A DNA stretch of 64,000 nt, from NCBI RefSeq assembly GCF_051020985.1, contig NC_135010.1, forward strand, positions 2,602,001 to 2,666,000. Reading direction: 5' to 3'. Source of the stretch: Nomia melanderi (taxonomy: Eukaryota; Arthropoda; Insecta; Hymenoptera; Halictidae). The notes under the pieces were generated by a model. The model did no database searches and was not told the origin of the DNA. It was given only the letters and a program-made list of their open reading frames with translations. Numbering within the stretch: the first letter of the stretch is position 1; every line of letters begins with the position of its first letter. Of this stretch, positions 26,951 through 39,060 are shown in pieces. A program made the translations under genes and the position numbers.

Positions 26951-29566
26951 GAGAAAATCATTTTTATTTCCACATATATATTTCGAAAGACGACTGCCTT
27001 CCGTCTCCGACATCTGGCCGCGAGCGCGTGTATGCATACGCAATAAACGTAACTAATTAACGATAAAATAATCTGTATACGTAACCCTAGTGCACTTACG
27101 ACTCCAGAAGAGGGGACGAGGGGGTTGGATCGGGGATTTCTAGGAGAAAGGGTTGAAAAAAGAGAGAAACGAAGAAACGTTGGTCACTAAAAATTATTTA
27201 GGCAGCTCGCAGAAAAAAGGATCGGACCCGACGAATTCTCCGCTCGCGGTCGCCACGGTTTCCTCCCTTTTCCTGACAAAGCCGCGGATTGCGCTCGTGC
27301 CATGCGCCGAGGCGTCGCACGCTAAATAATAATTACTTTATCTTTATTATCATTTAGTATCACATTGCGTTCACTGTTTTGTGCTGGCCGTTTTTTGTCT
27401 GGCTTAATGAGAGCGCACACCACCCCTCGAACCTCTTTTTACCATCCTTCTCGCGTCCGCGCGCGTATACGATACAGCATGTATTGCCTCCGTTACCATT
27501 TCAAGACGGAAAATTTGCTACGAGAAAGGAAGGGGAGAAATTAATCGGGAAGGTACTGTGTTCGCTGGGGTTCGTCAGATATTCGCGTTTACCGAATTCT
27601 TTCGAATGGATCGTTTCAGCAATTTCGCATCTACAGGGATGTCCGGGTGGAATGTAACATAACCTATAAAAGTAGGGCTCCTTTGAAACCCTTTGTTTCC
27701 GATGCTTTTTTTTCACGGTCGAGGAGTTAAAAAGAGGCTGAGGCCCTTCTTCAAGGCACCTTAGGTAATAATACCTACCTAAAAAAGAGAAATGACGTCC
27801 TGCGTCAACGAAAGAAAAAAAAATAAAAGAGGAATTAAAGAAACAAGAAGCTACTACTTAAAAATGTTCTCTATCTAGACCCTAACGAAACTTGAATTAA
27901 TTCGAGTAATATTTAAAGACATTCTACGTGAATTGATTAACGTTTCCTTCAATTCCTAAGCGAGCTCGTATCGTCATCTTACACGTGTACGTATCTTAAG
28001 CCTATGAACACATGAAATCACTGCCCAATCGACCAATTTGGACCCATTTGACAAGGCACTCGAGTCGCTGAGATACCAAAGATGTTTTACACCAAATCGA
28101 AATTACTGAACTGACGCGGTGAGGTGGTTGGAAGGCTGATGCAGAAGAGAAAAAGGGATTAGACTGATAAAATGGAAGACGAGGATTTTACTTGGAAGAA
28201 CATTGTCAACGTCCGTACGACTGTTCCGGTGAACAGCATCGACCCAGTTTGGAAAAAGAAAAATGATCGCCACCTTTTCTCCTAGAACCGCGATTCGCCG
28301 ATAATGTTCCTCTCTTCGTGGGATTTACAGGAAAACACCAATAGATTTGTCTTTCGATTTTCGTCGGGCTACCGATCGAATACATTCCGCGCGGTAATTT
28401 TAACACCGTTCGGCTCTCCAACGAGCGAAATTGATTCGAGGTGATTGATGGGCAGGTCACCTAATATCTACCTAAGACAGAAGTCGGTGGAAAATCGGTT
28501 GGTCCCTTTGCAAAGTGTAAAATAAATAAATCGTTATCCGTCCGCTTTGTTTCCTACTATTAACATTAATATTATTTACATGTGAGATTTTGTGTGTATG
28601 TGTGTGAGTATGCGTGTGTTGCGCGCGCTTGAGGTAAACGAGACGTCTTCTTGTCAGTGTCACGTGACGCGGACGAGAAACGTTCAGAGGCAATGCCGCG
28701 GTGAGCAAAGACGCAACGAGAACGCGCGCGCGCGTATCGAGTCCAGTTTCACGGACCCGACGAAATCCGACGCGTGACAATTAACTCGATCTCGCTTCGT
28801 CGTTACCGTAACGCGTTTTACTTTTCTCTTGTTCCCGTCTCGTAACGTTTCCTCAGGGAGACCGTCAACATACGGAAATATGTTATTTGGTCAGAATTAC
28901 TGGTCATCACTTATTACAATAGACTGGTAAATCGGTCATTGGCATCGACCTCGGATCACCTCCGGCTGAAGAATCGTGGTAACGATCTAACGCTTTCGTG
29001 GAAGGCCCTCCCGGTACACCATGCTGTTTCTTCTTGAAGAAAAGAAATTGTTTCTGCGACGCTTGCGCGTGTACTCCTTAAAAATAAAACATTCTAATTC
29101 GGTACATTTCTTTTCTTCAATTTCCGCGACGAATAAATACCACTCAGCGTGTGAATTTTCTTCGCGAAGAAACAACATCCGGCAGCATGACGCTCTCTCC
29201 GAAAATTTTCCAAGTGTCTTCAATCGAACGTCCTTTACTGAAACGTTTGAGATCAGGTAGAAATATTCGGAGACACACTTTCTCTAACGGACATGTAAAT
29301 GCCTTCGCATCTCGAGATCAATATCCAGACCAACGATTACACGATAAAAGCAACAAAGAGAAATGCTGCGTCGAAGAGCGAATACTGGAAATGGCTTGCT
29401 TGCTTGCTTGCTTGCTTGCTTGTTGCAATTCGAATTTCAAAAGGCACTCGTAACATTATGGTCTAGACTACGATTCGAGGCAGCTCGAATCGGTGATCGG
29501 GACGCGGAACCGGAGTTCGGTCGAGATGCGTTCGAGCTTCGGCACCGGTTGGCCTTAACCTTGTCG
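26951..29566. other. CpG-rich block downstream of ken, possible 3' UTR and regulatory DNA
   Basis: Begins 3' of the ken stop codon and is much more GC/CpG-rich than the flanking DNA. Several overlapping ORFs on both strands (up to about 100 codons) show no domain. The long ken 3' UTR could lie here, but no convincing poly(A) signal could be placed. It contains a TGCT tetranucleotide repeat. Confidence 0.35.
29394..29422. repeat. (GCTT)n tetranucleotide microsatellite
   Basis: About seven perfect GCTT units lie about 150 bp downstream of the ken stop codon (on the gene's sense strand they read as AAGC). Expected to be length-polymorphic. Confidence 0.9.
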
Positions 29567-32500
29567 CTAGTCATGTAGATTCTTGCTGAGCAGCAGATTG
29601 TTATGCGGCCCTGACAGATGCCTGATAAGTTCTTGGAGACTGTCGAAACTCAACGAACAGAAACAACATGTGAAAGTGTTATCGGGCGCTGCTATCACAC
29701 CCCTATGCACCGAACAAAGGTGCTTCAACAGGTGGGCCTTCTGCTTGAACATGGCTACGCAGAGTCTACACGCGAACGGTTTCTCGCCCGTATGCACTCT
29801 CAAATGAGTCTTCAAGTTCCAGGACATGCCAAACTGTTTACCACAATAACTGCACCGGTATTCACGAACGGGGGTAGATTTCGGCGGATCGTCCGACGGT
29901 GGTGGGGGAGGAGCCCTTGCCGGTGGCAAAGCCCAAGAACCCCAAGGTGGCTCCAAGCCCGCCGCCGACGCTGGATCCGCACTTGGTGGCCGGTGCGATG
30001 CTCCTGGAGGCGTCACCGACCTATCCTGCTGTAAAAGAAACGCAGCACGGTAAAATTTCAGTAGTTCAAATAATGATTTTCTCGTATGCTTACATACTTA
30101 ACTCTTTACACTCGAGAGGTGACTGTCAGTCACCACATGATTCGATGCAACCAAACTATGAAGTTAATTAGTTATGAAGTTATAATATTTCAAATAGAAG
30201 TTTGGATTGCTACGTGAAATATTTAAATAAATCACCTCTGTTGCTTAATTTATCTATAAATTATCGTTAAATTAATTTCAAACAATATGACCTATATCTC
30301 GTCACGAAATGTTGAATATTTCCATTGAAAAACTTTCGAGTGCAAAGGGTTAACACTGTTTTTACCGAAAAAGTTCACCTCACTAAGAACAAAGTTCTTT
30401 TTTTTACGAAGAGGATATTTGGTTTTGATTGATTATATGAATTATTGGTTTGTCGATATGATTAACACTAATTAATAGTTGAATTGAGTTTTTAAAATTC
30501 CTCTATAGAACTTTTTAGAGTGTTTCTATTAAGACTTTAATTGATTTACAATTCAGTTTTCGAATTTCTAAATCAGTTTCTTTAATAATTCCTCACAGAA
30601 ACATCTGTTACCTTTTTAATCATTGCAAAAAGAAAAAATCAGAAATTGGTCATTTTGACTCGTCTGATAGTTTTAGTATTAAAAATTAATTTGAATATAG
30701 TTCGATTATTTTAAAATAAATTTGAAATTGTGGAGATAACATGAGTGCAGGACTTTTTTATGCAGATGTTTTATAAATAGGAAATAAGATACGCGTATTG
30801 CTGCTTACATTAATATTTTCAGTGTGAAGTTTTATGTTACAAGTAATAAATCGCTTGTATCTCAAAATATTTATGATAATATAATATATACAAAACAATG
30901 CATTATCGTTTCAGACTTATGAGGCTTAAATTACCTTTTAAACTCTGAAAATCTTGAAATAATGTTTTTCGATTGCAAGGTATATGCATAACTACTTTGA
31001 TAAAAAGCCTAACATTACCAGGAAAATCTGTCTTTTTAAATTATATAATCTTTTAATTTAATGCTTCTTAATTTCCCGAATTTACGTATAAATACCATGT
31101 TAAGTTTATGTATGTACATGTATAATAAATCCTGACTCAAGCAGCAATATTCATTGGTACAAACATCATGTCAATTTACTACTTTACGAAAAAGTGTTAT
31201 TATCTATTCGTTTAATTTAAATATAAATGTAAATGTTCACACATATTAAAACAGTAAGTAGTCCATATCGTATTTTCCTTTGAAATGTTTACATTTACTG
31301 ACAACCAATAAAAATATATAACAGTACTGCTATAAAATTATTATATGTCACTAAAATTTACCAGGTATGGTGGTGCCGAGACGCTGAGAGGATGTGGCGC
31401 TTGCAGCCGCCTCGGCGTCTCGAATCCAGGGTTGAATGGTACAAAAGCCGGATTCTGTGCGGGTGCATTGTGAAAGCCTGGCCTTCGTTTCCGATGGGGA
31501 GTGACAACATACGCCTCCGCAGGTGGGATAGGTATTTCTTCTGGTTTCCGTTTTCCTGGTTCTAAGCCTAATGCGAGTCGAGCTGACAGTTGTCTTCTCC
31601 TCTCTTCAACTTCTTCTAGAGATTCTCGCCTTTCCAATAACTGTTTTTCTGGCCTGGTAAAGAAAATTATATGAGGTCATGTGATTTTTTTCAACAGACG
31701 CAAAAGTCGATAAATAAGTATTTACCTACTTTAATTTTACTCTTTTACTCTCTTTAATTTAAAATTTTTATTTTAAATAACAAAAAACGGTGAAAATAAT
31801 TTTAGTCCTATTTAGTTATAAAACTAGTAAGTGAAATCACTAAAGTAATACGTTTGCGTTACAATTTCTTCTGCAATTGTCTTCATTAAAATATTATCTT
31901 CAATAAACTACGAGAACAAAGATTATAATATACATAAGTTTACATTCATTGTTAAAGTCAAATATTGATAACCAGAATATAATAGTTAACTTCTATTTCA
32001 TAAAATAAATAACAACAATATATAATAAGCAATACAAACATTAATACTTATTAATTGACTTATTGTCATCCTAAGTACAATTTAATATTATAAAAGGGTG
32101 TTCAAATGCTACTGATATAGATACATATTGTTTAATTGTATACAAATTATAAAAAATTACTATCTATATCTGAATAAAATGTATCGAGCTGTCTACCATA
32201 AAATTGGTCATGGAGCGATGTATTAGTTTTGAAACAATTATCATAAATCATTGGAAATATTTGACCATAAAGAAAGGTAGGAATAATTCATTAGTCGACC
32301 TACGTATGATCTATAGGCTTACATATATTTATTATTTAAATTATTCAAGGATTATTCAAAGATTTTTAAATAAATTCGTACCTAGGTACAATGTCATGAG
32401 AACTTTCGCTAGTAGTGGAAGTTCCAGAATTTAAACTTAGATTCACAGGGTCAGAGCTATCCCTCCTCCTCGGCGGTTCTATACTGCTCTCCCTATTCTC

Positions 32501-33470
32501 CGTGAGCAGCGCTTCCCCCTCAATGCCTTCCACGTCCACTTCCGGTTCCTCCTCGCAGCCCTCGGTTTTTATGAGCACCGAGCAGCAATCCGCGGGATTG
32601 TTCGACTGCCTGAAATGTCAGTTTACGATGATATAAGTGTCTCCGCAGAGGAGCAGATTACCGGCAATTTTCAAATTATCCGACCGCGGTGTATCAGCCG
32701 GTCGTATCTGGGAACTTGAGCAGAAACGTTGAAAGCAGGGGTTAAAGGCGCGAACGAATGACATTAGGCGAATCGATTGCTTGCGTAACCCCCGCCTTCA
32801 GCCGGAGCAAAGATCAAACGAAACCAGGAATTAATCTTAATAGTTTCCTATCTCGGAAATTGCAGTATCTGCTTCGCTGATCATTGTGACATTTCACGAA
32901 CCCTTCGCGCCAAGCGAGCTCTACCAACCTGCCGTCGTACTGCGACTCGTAGCTCGAGCTTTCTTGACCCTCCGAGGGCTGAGGGGTGGGTATCCTTTCG
33001 GGGTCTGAGTTGCTGGAGGTTTGAGGTTGATTCGGTTCGAACAACTCTGACTTGATTTGAAGAAGTTCGAATAGTTCCCTCAACGGTGTCAGCTCCGTCG
33101 ACTGAAACGATACAAATGTGATTCGTAATCTTGGAATAAACATTCTTGGAATCGAAATCTTCATCGGACTGTCTGATCTTACCGGTATGAGAGCTTCTCC
33201 GTTGTAGAGAAATTCCAGCAAATGAGTCAGCTGGGTTTTTCGAACCCCAGACAAGTGGACCACGTGATCCAAGGCGGGGTTGCGAAGGAGACCAGCCAAG
33301 AGAGGACTAGCTGCTGCTAAAACAACGCGGTGGGCCTTAACAACGGACCCATCGTCGCAAGCCAACGTCACGTCCACGTGACGGTCCCCGGTATACCAGG
33401 CGCCGACCTCCGCGGCCAAGGTCGCTGGATGCTTCCCATAATGAAGTGTCAGGAGACCGTCAGTATACAT
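29567..33470 (-). CDS. ken: BTB/POZ and C2H2 zinc-finger transcriptional repressor Ken
   Basis: Five minus-strand coding exons: 33183-33470, 32929-33101, 32382-32609, 31362-31653 and 29567-30028; total 480 aa with all phases consistent. Residues about 5-120 are a BTB domain (DVTLACDDGSVVKAHRVVLA; then LTHLLEFLYNGEA). A low-complexity S/P/E linker contains VNLSL (209-213). YVVTPHRKRRPGFHN at 278-292 and the three C2H2 fingers at 386-406, 414-435 and 448-469 match Drosophila Ken closely, as does the C-terminal HNNLLLSKN. Ken is a nuclear DNA-binding repressor which in flies dampens a subset of JAK/STAT targets and is needed for terminalia development; it is considered BCL6-like. The function here is by orthology. 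An AG acceptor sits just before the ATG (33474-33475), so 5' non-coding exon(s) lie upstream. A proline-rich run (about 363-371) precedes the fingers. Intron 1 is only 81 bp and is open in frame. Confidence 0.95.
30098..30353. mobile_element. TTAA miniature element, family 2, in ken intron 4
   Basis: Perfectly bounded: left end TTAACTCTTTACACTCGAG; the right end read in reverse is TTAACCCTTTGCACTCGAA. It is 256 bp and non-coding. It lies 70 bp from the splice acceptor of the zinc-finger exon of ken. Related copies are at 44424-44669, 36189-36423 and 16161-16330. Confidence 0.8.
30462..30682. mobile_element. TTAA miniature element, family 1, in ken intron 4
   Basis: Left end TTAACACTAATTAATAG; right end reversed TTAATACTAAAACTATCAG. 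The interior matches the copies at 7871-8080 and 50247-50510 (CCTCTATAGAAC, ACAATTCAGTTTTCG, ACATCTGTTACC). It is non-coding and is the second TTAA element in the same ken intron, about 110 bp from the first. Confidence 0.75.
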
Positions 33471-33475
33471 CGTCT

Positions 33476-35240
33476 GGAAAAATGAAACATATATTTTAGT
33501 TACTAATTAGTAAATAATATTTAGTTAATAGTAGAAACGTGGATAAAAGGGTAATTTACAGTTATACGCTATATCTGTCTAGAAAGTAAAAACGAGATGA
33601 TACAGTTGAGCAGAATAAGGTAGATCGTAATAGTAAGTTATTCATAACTAGTGAGGCATTGCTGTACGTTGTTGAATTGATATAAACTTTCTTATCGGTT
33701 TAGTAATAGTGGAAAAATGTGCGGCCAGATTTCCGCGAGCAATTCTGTCGCAACGGAAAGCGAAATAAGTGAAATATGTGTGACGTCCTTAACCCAATAA
33801 TGCGGTCTTGTCGGTTCGCGTCATGCAAAGACAGCTTCGTTACACTAATTTCATCCTTCCGTGCCCCGCCTCTGTTAGAAACGGCGGAAGGCGGTGACGT
33901 GTCGCAAGATTATGTTTCTCACGTTTCTCTGACATTCGCTTAGCTTTCTGCTAAGGACTTGAATTCTGTCTAATGATAGCTCATCTATGTAATTAAAAGG
34001 CAAAACTGTTCAGTCGTGAAATTCACTCTTACACGAGTGCTCGGAAGAGAATTATGCAGACCTACATCCTAGCATACACGTTTCAGAAAATTCAAAGTGA
34101 AATATTCCTTCTTTTAAAGTTTCACTGAAGTTATACGAATTTGTAAATTGAACTTTCATGTTTTACGATGAACTAATTCCATAAAATGAAATTTAAAACT
34201 ATTTAAGAAGATTAAAGTTTACTTAAAAAGGTTATTCTTATCTTCCAAGCAGAACTTGTACGTGGACTATAGTCCTACTATGGTTCGCAATTTGTTCCCC
34301 ATTAACATAGAAATATTATATAACTCGCGTCCTATCTGAAAAGATCAAGTTCCAAGAAAACGATGCGCCAACCTGGCAATTATTCCAGCAGTTGAAATTA
34401 AGTTCATTACTCGGAAAAATGAAATGATGAATTTTTATCTTTCTGGGAAGAGAAATCAACTGCGCTTGGCCACCGTCGTAATTGTTCGTGAGTAACAGTG
34501 CATCGATAAACATAATAGAATCGCGTCTCGGTCGTAACAATAAAAGAGTCCGCGATCTTGCTCATTAATTCCCTCGTCGGTAGGGAAAATCCTGTCGGAT
34601 CGCGGTAATTCTTCGAGAAACTTCCTCTTGGAGAAGTAAAACGTCGAAGATCGGCCGGCTGGCAGCCATGAGTCATGTAACCGCCGGTGCAATTTAATTC
34701 GCGATTAGAAAATAACGCAGTAACGCGACTGTCGTGGGATAAATTATGCATTCGTTCGAAACGTCGTAACAAATTATACACGCCGCACAGATATGATTTA
34801 TTTATAACAAATCCCTGTGCACGCGTCGCCCAATAAGCGCTGATGACGTAACGACAAATAGAGAGAGCATATCTGCCGGGCTCGCTTTTACCGTTTTAAT
34901 AAATTTGACATCCGATACTGCAGCGATCGTGAATTGAACGGCTGATCGAGCGCCGCGCGCCGTTTCTTCGTGTCTCCAAGGGAGACCGCGAGAGAGAAAG
35001 TTTGATTTCACGCTGTACTCCCAAGGAGCAGAAGTATAATTAATATTATGAAACCAATGCCGTAAGCATCGACGCGTTCCGCAATGTCAAACGTGTTCCA
35101 GGCACAATGAGTTTCATGATCGGGACTCATGAACGCGAGCGAAACTTTCGCTCCCTTTTTTCCCCTCTCTGAAGTTGTAGGCTGAGTCGAGGAAAATTAT
35201 CGCGATGAGCGGATGCAAAGTGTCCTAACGAGATCAATCG
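33476..35240. other. Region immediately upstream of ken coding start, partly CpG-rich
   Basis: CpG-rich blocks at about 33720-33950 and 34310-35240 follow the ken 5' splice acceptor in the gene's upstream direction. Minus-strand ORFs here (up to 124 codons, 34407-34781) lack domains. A ken non-coding exon and promoter are likely somewhere in this direction, but I cannot fix a donor or start site. Confidence 0.35.
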
Positions 35241-36641
35241 CTTATAGTAGATTAATATTGAAAACGAATGTCACGTTTAATATTTTTAACATGTTGAATG
35301 CCGCATGATTTCAGAGAGCAAAATACAGAGTATGGAAAAAATATTATATTAAATTATTTGATAGAACTGCATTATCATTATTGTACATTTATCTAGCTGC
35401 ATGTCACCGCATTAGGTAGCATTATTTAGAATGTAGAAATGTTTTCAAATAATCATCGTTTAATTGAGTGAATTATAATAATTCGATTTGGTTGGGAGTC
35501 ACCGGTGACTTAATAAAGTTTTATTCGTACAAAAATTATTTGTATAAAGATATATCGACTGAAACAAATTTTGGTAGGATCTATGGGATAGAAAAATATT
35601 AAAATAATGATCAATGAGAAATCAGAAATGTTGACTTTTTAGTTTCCATTTTATTATATAGATTTCTTTGAGCTGCGTAAAAACTAACCGCGAATCGTTG
35701 CAACTATTATCGCATGACACCGGCGTAATACAAGAGCAAGATACTCATCAATATAACCTTCGATGAATGATTCGATCGAATTGGAAAGGAAGACCTTGAG
35801 GAAAAGTCACGAAGAGGACGTGAATTCCATTTGTCTAAGCAATCGGCCGCGAATGCTACTTTCTTTGATGTTCCCATTTATTTAAAGAATTTATTCTGCA
35901 GGGTTAATTCAGGTTTTTAAAAACGAATTTCCTCGACTCTACAGCAATGAGACATTTAGTTTTTTGTGAAGGCATTCGGTGTATTGAAACATGATATGAA
36001 AATTTGATGAAATTTTAAGGTTATATAATTTTATTGTATTTTATGCAGTCAAATGTCCACAAACTAATTATACTATTTTTTTATCCAATCTTTACCAAAT
36101 TAAGCTGACATCATTTCATAATTTATTTGAGGTATTAAAAATTTTTGTATTTAATTTACTAATTAAAATTAAAAGTATAAATATTAATTCTAATCTTTTG
36201 CAGTGTATAAGTATCTGTCAGTCACTGCTGGATTTGAAATAGCAAAATTGTATAAGTTGATATTTAATATTAAGCTTTGTATAATGTATCAATACGTGAA
36301 ATATTAAAATAAAACAGTTTTGTTTCTTAGTTTACGTGCCATTGCTCGTTAAACGTCGTGTGTATATTGTCAGAGAATGTTGAGTATTTCTAATAAAAAA
36401 CTTCTGAAGTGTAAAGGATTATAGTTTGTATACAGTGTTTGAATCACTTTAATCCGAAATGTATATATAATAACCAGCATTTCTTTGGATAATAAATATT
36501 TGTGAATAAATTTTATGTAATCATTCTCTGTATACTTTAATGTATTTATAAATTAGTATATTTCGTTAATTTGGTTTTAATTCCATCACAGTTTAATAGA
36601 AAGATCATTAATGTAGTTACAATACGAGTGGAACAAAAGGA
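35241..36641. other. A+T-rich gene-free stretch
   Basis: A+T-rich; contains the decayed TTAA element at 36189-36423. Nothing else is recognised. Confidence 0.45.
36189..36423. mobile_element. TTAA miniature element, family 2 (strongly decayed)
   Basis: Shares CTGTCAGTCAC near the left end, GTGAAATATTAAAATAA-like sequence in the middle and AATGTTGAGTATTTC near the right end with the intact copy at 30098-30353. Both terminal TTAA motifs are mutated (CTAATCTTTTGCAGTG on the left, GTGTAAAGGATTA on the right). Boundaries are approximate. Confidence 0.5.
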
Positions 36642-36892
36642 TTAACCACTTTTCCTATGGTTTATTTTTCATTTGTGATCGATACAACAACCTTGTTAAT
36701 CATAATTTATTGAAAAAAATGAAAAATTCTATACGTATTCTATGCCTATGTTTGCCCTACAATATAATAATTAATAACAGAAGAATAATATTTAATTTGA
36801 ATTCACAGGAATTGAGTAATATTCATGCTTGTTCAATTCTATTTAAAATGTTCACCACGAATCTCACACGTTATTGTAAGGCAAGGGGTAAA
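36642..36892. mobile_element. TTAA miniature element, family 4 (uninterrupted copy)
   Basis: Left end TTAACCACTTTTCCTATGG; right end reversed TTTACCCCTTGCCTTACAA. Along its full length it matches the outer element at 44223-44717, which has been split by another insertion. It has no coding capacity; a 63-codon ORF inside it is not a gene. Confidence 0.75.
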
Positions 36893-39060
36893 GTAAAATA
36901 GCATATTATCTCCAATCCGTTAAGAGAGTAACAATTACGTGTTTCATGGTTCGTGTTAATTATTTAGAAGAATATTTAAAACTTGCTATTTATTTACAGT
37001 CGGTTCACATCAAATTATGAATAGCCTGTATAGGGTTTCGACACTCTGAGTCTCTCTTCTTCTCGTAATACGTTTGCTCAAACTGAATATTCGCATGAAA
37101 GGTAGTAAATGCGAACCTTCGAGTTGATGAAAAAGTTAAGATACAAGAGTGAAAGAGAAAGGCAAATAGCTTTGAATTACGAAAGTTGCTTCACAGCAAT
37201 AGACACTCCTGTTATGGGAAGCAAAAGTTAGGCGTATCCAAGGTCAATAGCTTTCTTCTCCCCACTATCGCTTCCGACCACGTGATTGGCTTGGTTGTTA
37301 CGTAAAGCTTTTTCTTCACTTGTTAGGCTTTAGATCGTATCGCAACTACCAATCTTATAACTATATTTAGAAACAAAATAATAATGGTATCTTACGAGAG
37401 ACATATTGAAGATCGAAGATTACGGTGTTAGACGGTTTTCTTTGATATCAGGTCGATGGAAAATAAATGGCCGCTTTCTATAACAAAAATTTATTTGGTT
37501 TTTCATATTATGGTCAAAATTAAATGTAGCAGAATTGAAAACGATTAATAATGAGTATTGTTTCGATGCAAATGATAACTGAAATTAATTTACATAAAAA
37601 AAGCAGAGTCCATTAGTTTCAGTTTTACAAGCTTTAGGCCACAGATTAAAACAGCAGAAGGTGACTGCGTACGTGCAAGAAAACTTTGTTTCAAATTCTT
37701 AATAAAACATACGCATATCGTACCACATGAACGAGCTGTGCCAAACATTACGTGCCAATACTAAAGCAATTTATGAAATATCACATACACATACACAATT
37801 GAATATTACAGCACGATAACGTTGCACTTTCGTGTAATTGATTTTGTTGCCAAATATTTTTTGAAAAAGACAATTAATTACCGTCGCACCTTCAATACTT
37901 ATTTAATAATTACCCATCGCCAAAAACAATTCTTTGGCGTTGATATTTAAAGATGGTGATTATCGCTGTATAATTTATATCAGTGGTTATCAATGATACA
38001 TATAGGTAAATGAGAGCAATTGCCAGCGCGTATCCAAAACGTGACACGAGTGACGAAACAAGTGAATTCGCAAGTGAAAGCATTCTAAAAGATTAATTCT
38101 GAATAATAAATGTTTAATGAATATCATGTTGGCCTTAAGCGATCAGTCGTGATTTACGAAATGCATTATAGTGTTTTACAAGTAACAACATCGAACAGCC
38201 ATTTATTTCCCAACGCCGCGATAATTTCTCCCAACAATGAGAGTACGAATATGTTGACCCACTACTTTAAAGAAAATCAGGATACATAATACGGCCGTAA
38301 TAGAAGTACCCGTTTATGATGTCATTCATGGTTGGAGAGATGATCTTAAGTGACCAATTGACTTTGATCCGACTATAGAATTCGCGTATGTAATAACAGT
38401 AGCTACGGTAAGAGAAATTCGTAGTTAACTCCAAGCAACGTCATTTTTTAAATTAACATCAGTTTCTCAATCCCATTTCCCATTTCATCGATACAAGTGA
38501 CACGAATAATCTTCTGATTCTGAGAATCGATGCCGGTAGGGACGTCTGCAGGAAATTTCGAAGAAAAAAGAGGAGTCCATGGTTCGAAGAAAGGTGTAGG
38601 AAGAATTGATCGTTGAATCAGAATTATGGCACAACGTTGGGATTATTACTCGAGCTGCATACATAATCTGCCAGCGGGTTCTCGCTAAGAAAATCGCTGT
38701 ATAAGGAAATCGTTGCTGATACATCTGCGTCGGTGTTACTGCTGTTAACAAGCACAGCCTGAAGTTCAGGGTCAATCGCCGGCCGACCGGCTGCATTACG
38801 TTCACGCTTACGCTTACGTTCGTCTTTCTTCTTCTATTTGGGCCTTGAAGACCTGCCGGGCGGGGTCTCATGCCGGTCGAGCCTAGTGGGAGCAAGGCCC
38901 TGTATCGATAAATGTAGAAACCTCGGCCTGTTTGTTCCGCTAGTGGGGACAACGGGGCCTGACTTCACCGGCTTTACCGACGGAGGCGTCTCCTCCTCTT
39001 TGATGGTGCTGCGCCCTCTTTGCGTAACGATACTCGACGCGAAATGTGTCGCTGGATAAG
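36893..39060. other. Gene-free stretch ending in a GC-rich block
   Basis: A+T-rich until about 38450, then GC-rich to 39060. A 155-codon minus-strand ORF (38485-38952) and a 73-codon plus-strand ORF overlap in the GC-rich part. Neither has a recognisable domain or hydrophobic start, so I do not call them genes. Confidence 0.35.

Noticed and set aside
29583..30171. Plus-strand ORFs of 74-138 codons opposite the ken zinc-finger exon
   Set aside because: They are antisense shadows of a highly conserved coding exon.
36710..36901. 63-codon plus-strand ORF
   Set aside because: It lies within the non-coding TTAA element at 36642-36892, and the sister copy at 44223-44717 does not preserve it.
38485..38952. 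155-codon minus-strand ORF
   Set aside because: Long for this window but without a recognisable domain, with an overlapping ORF on the other strand and in a GC-rich block. No signal peptide or splice context.
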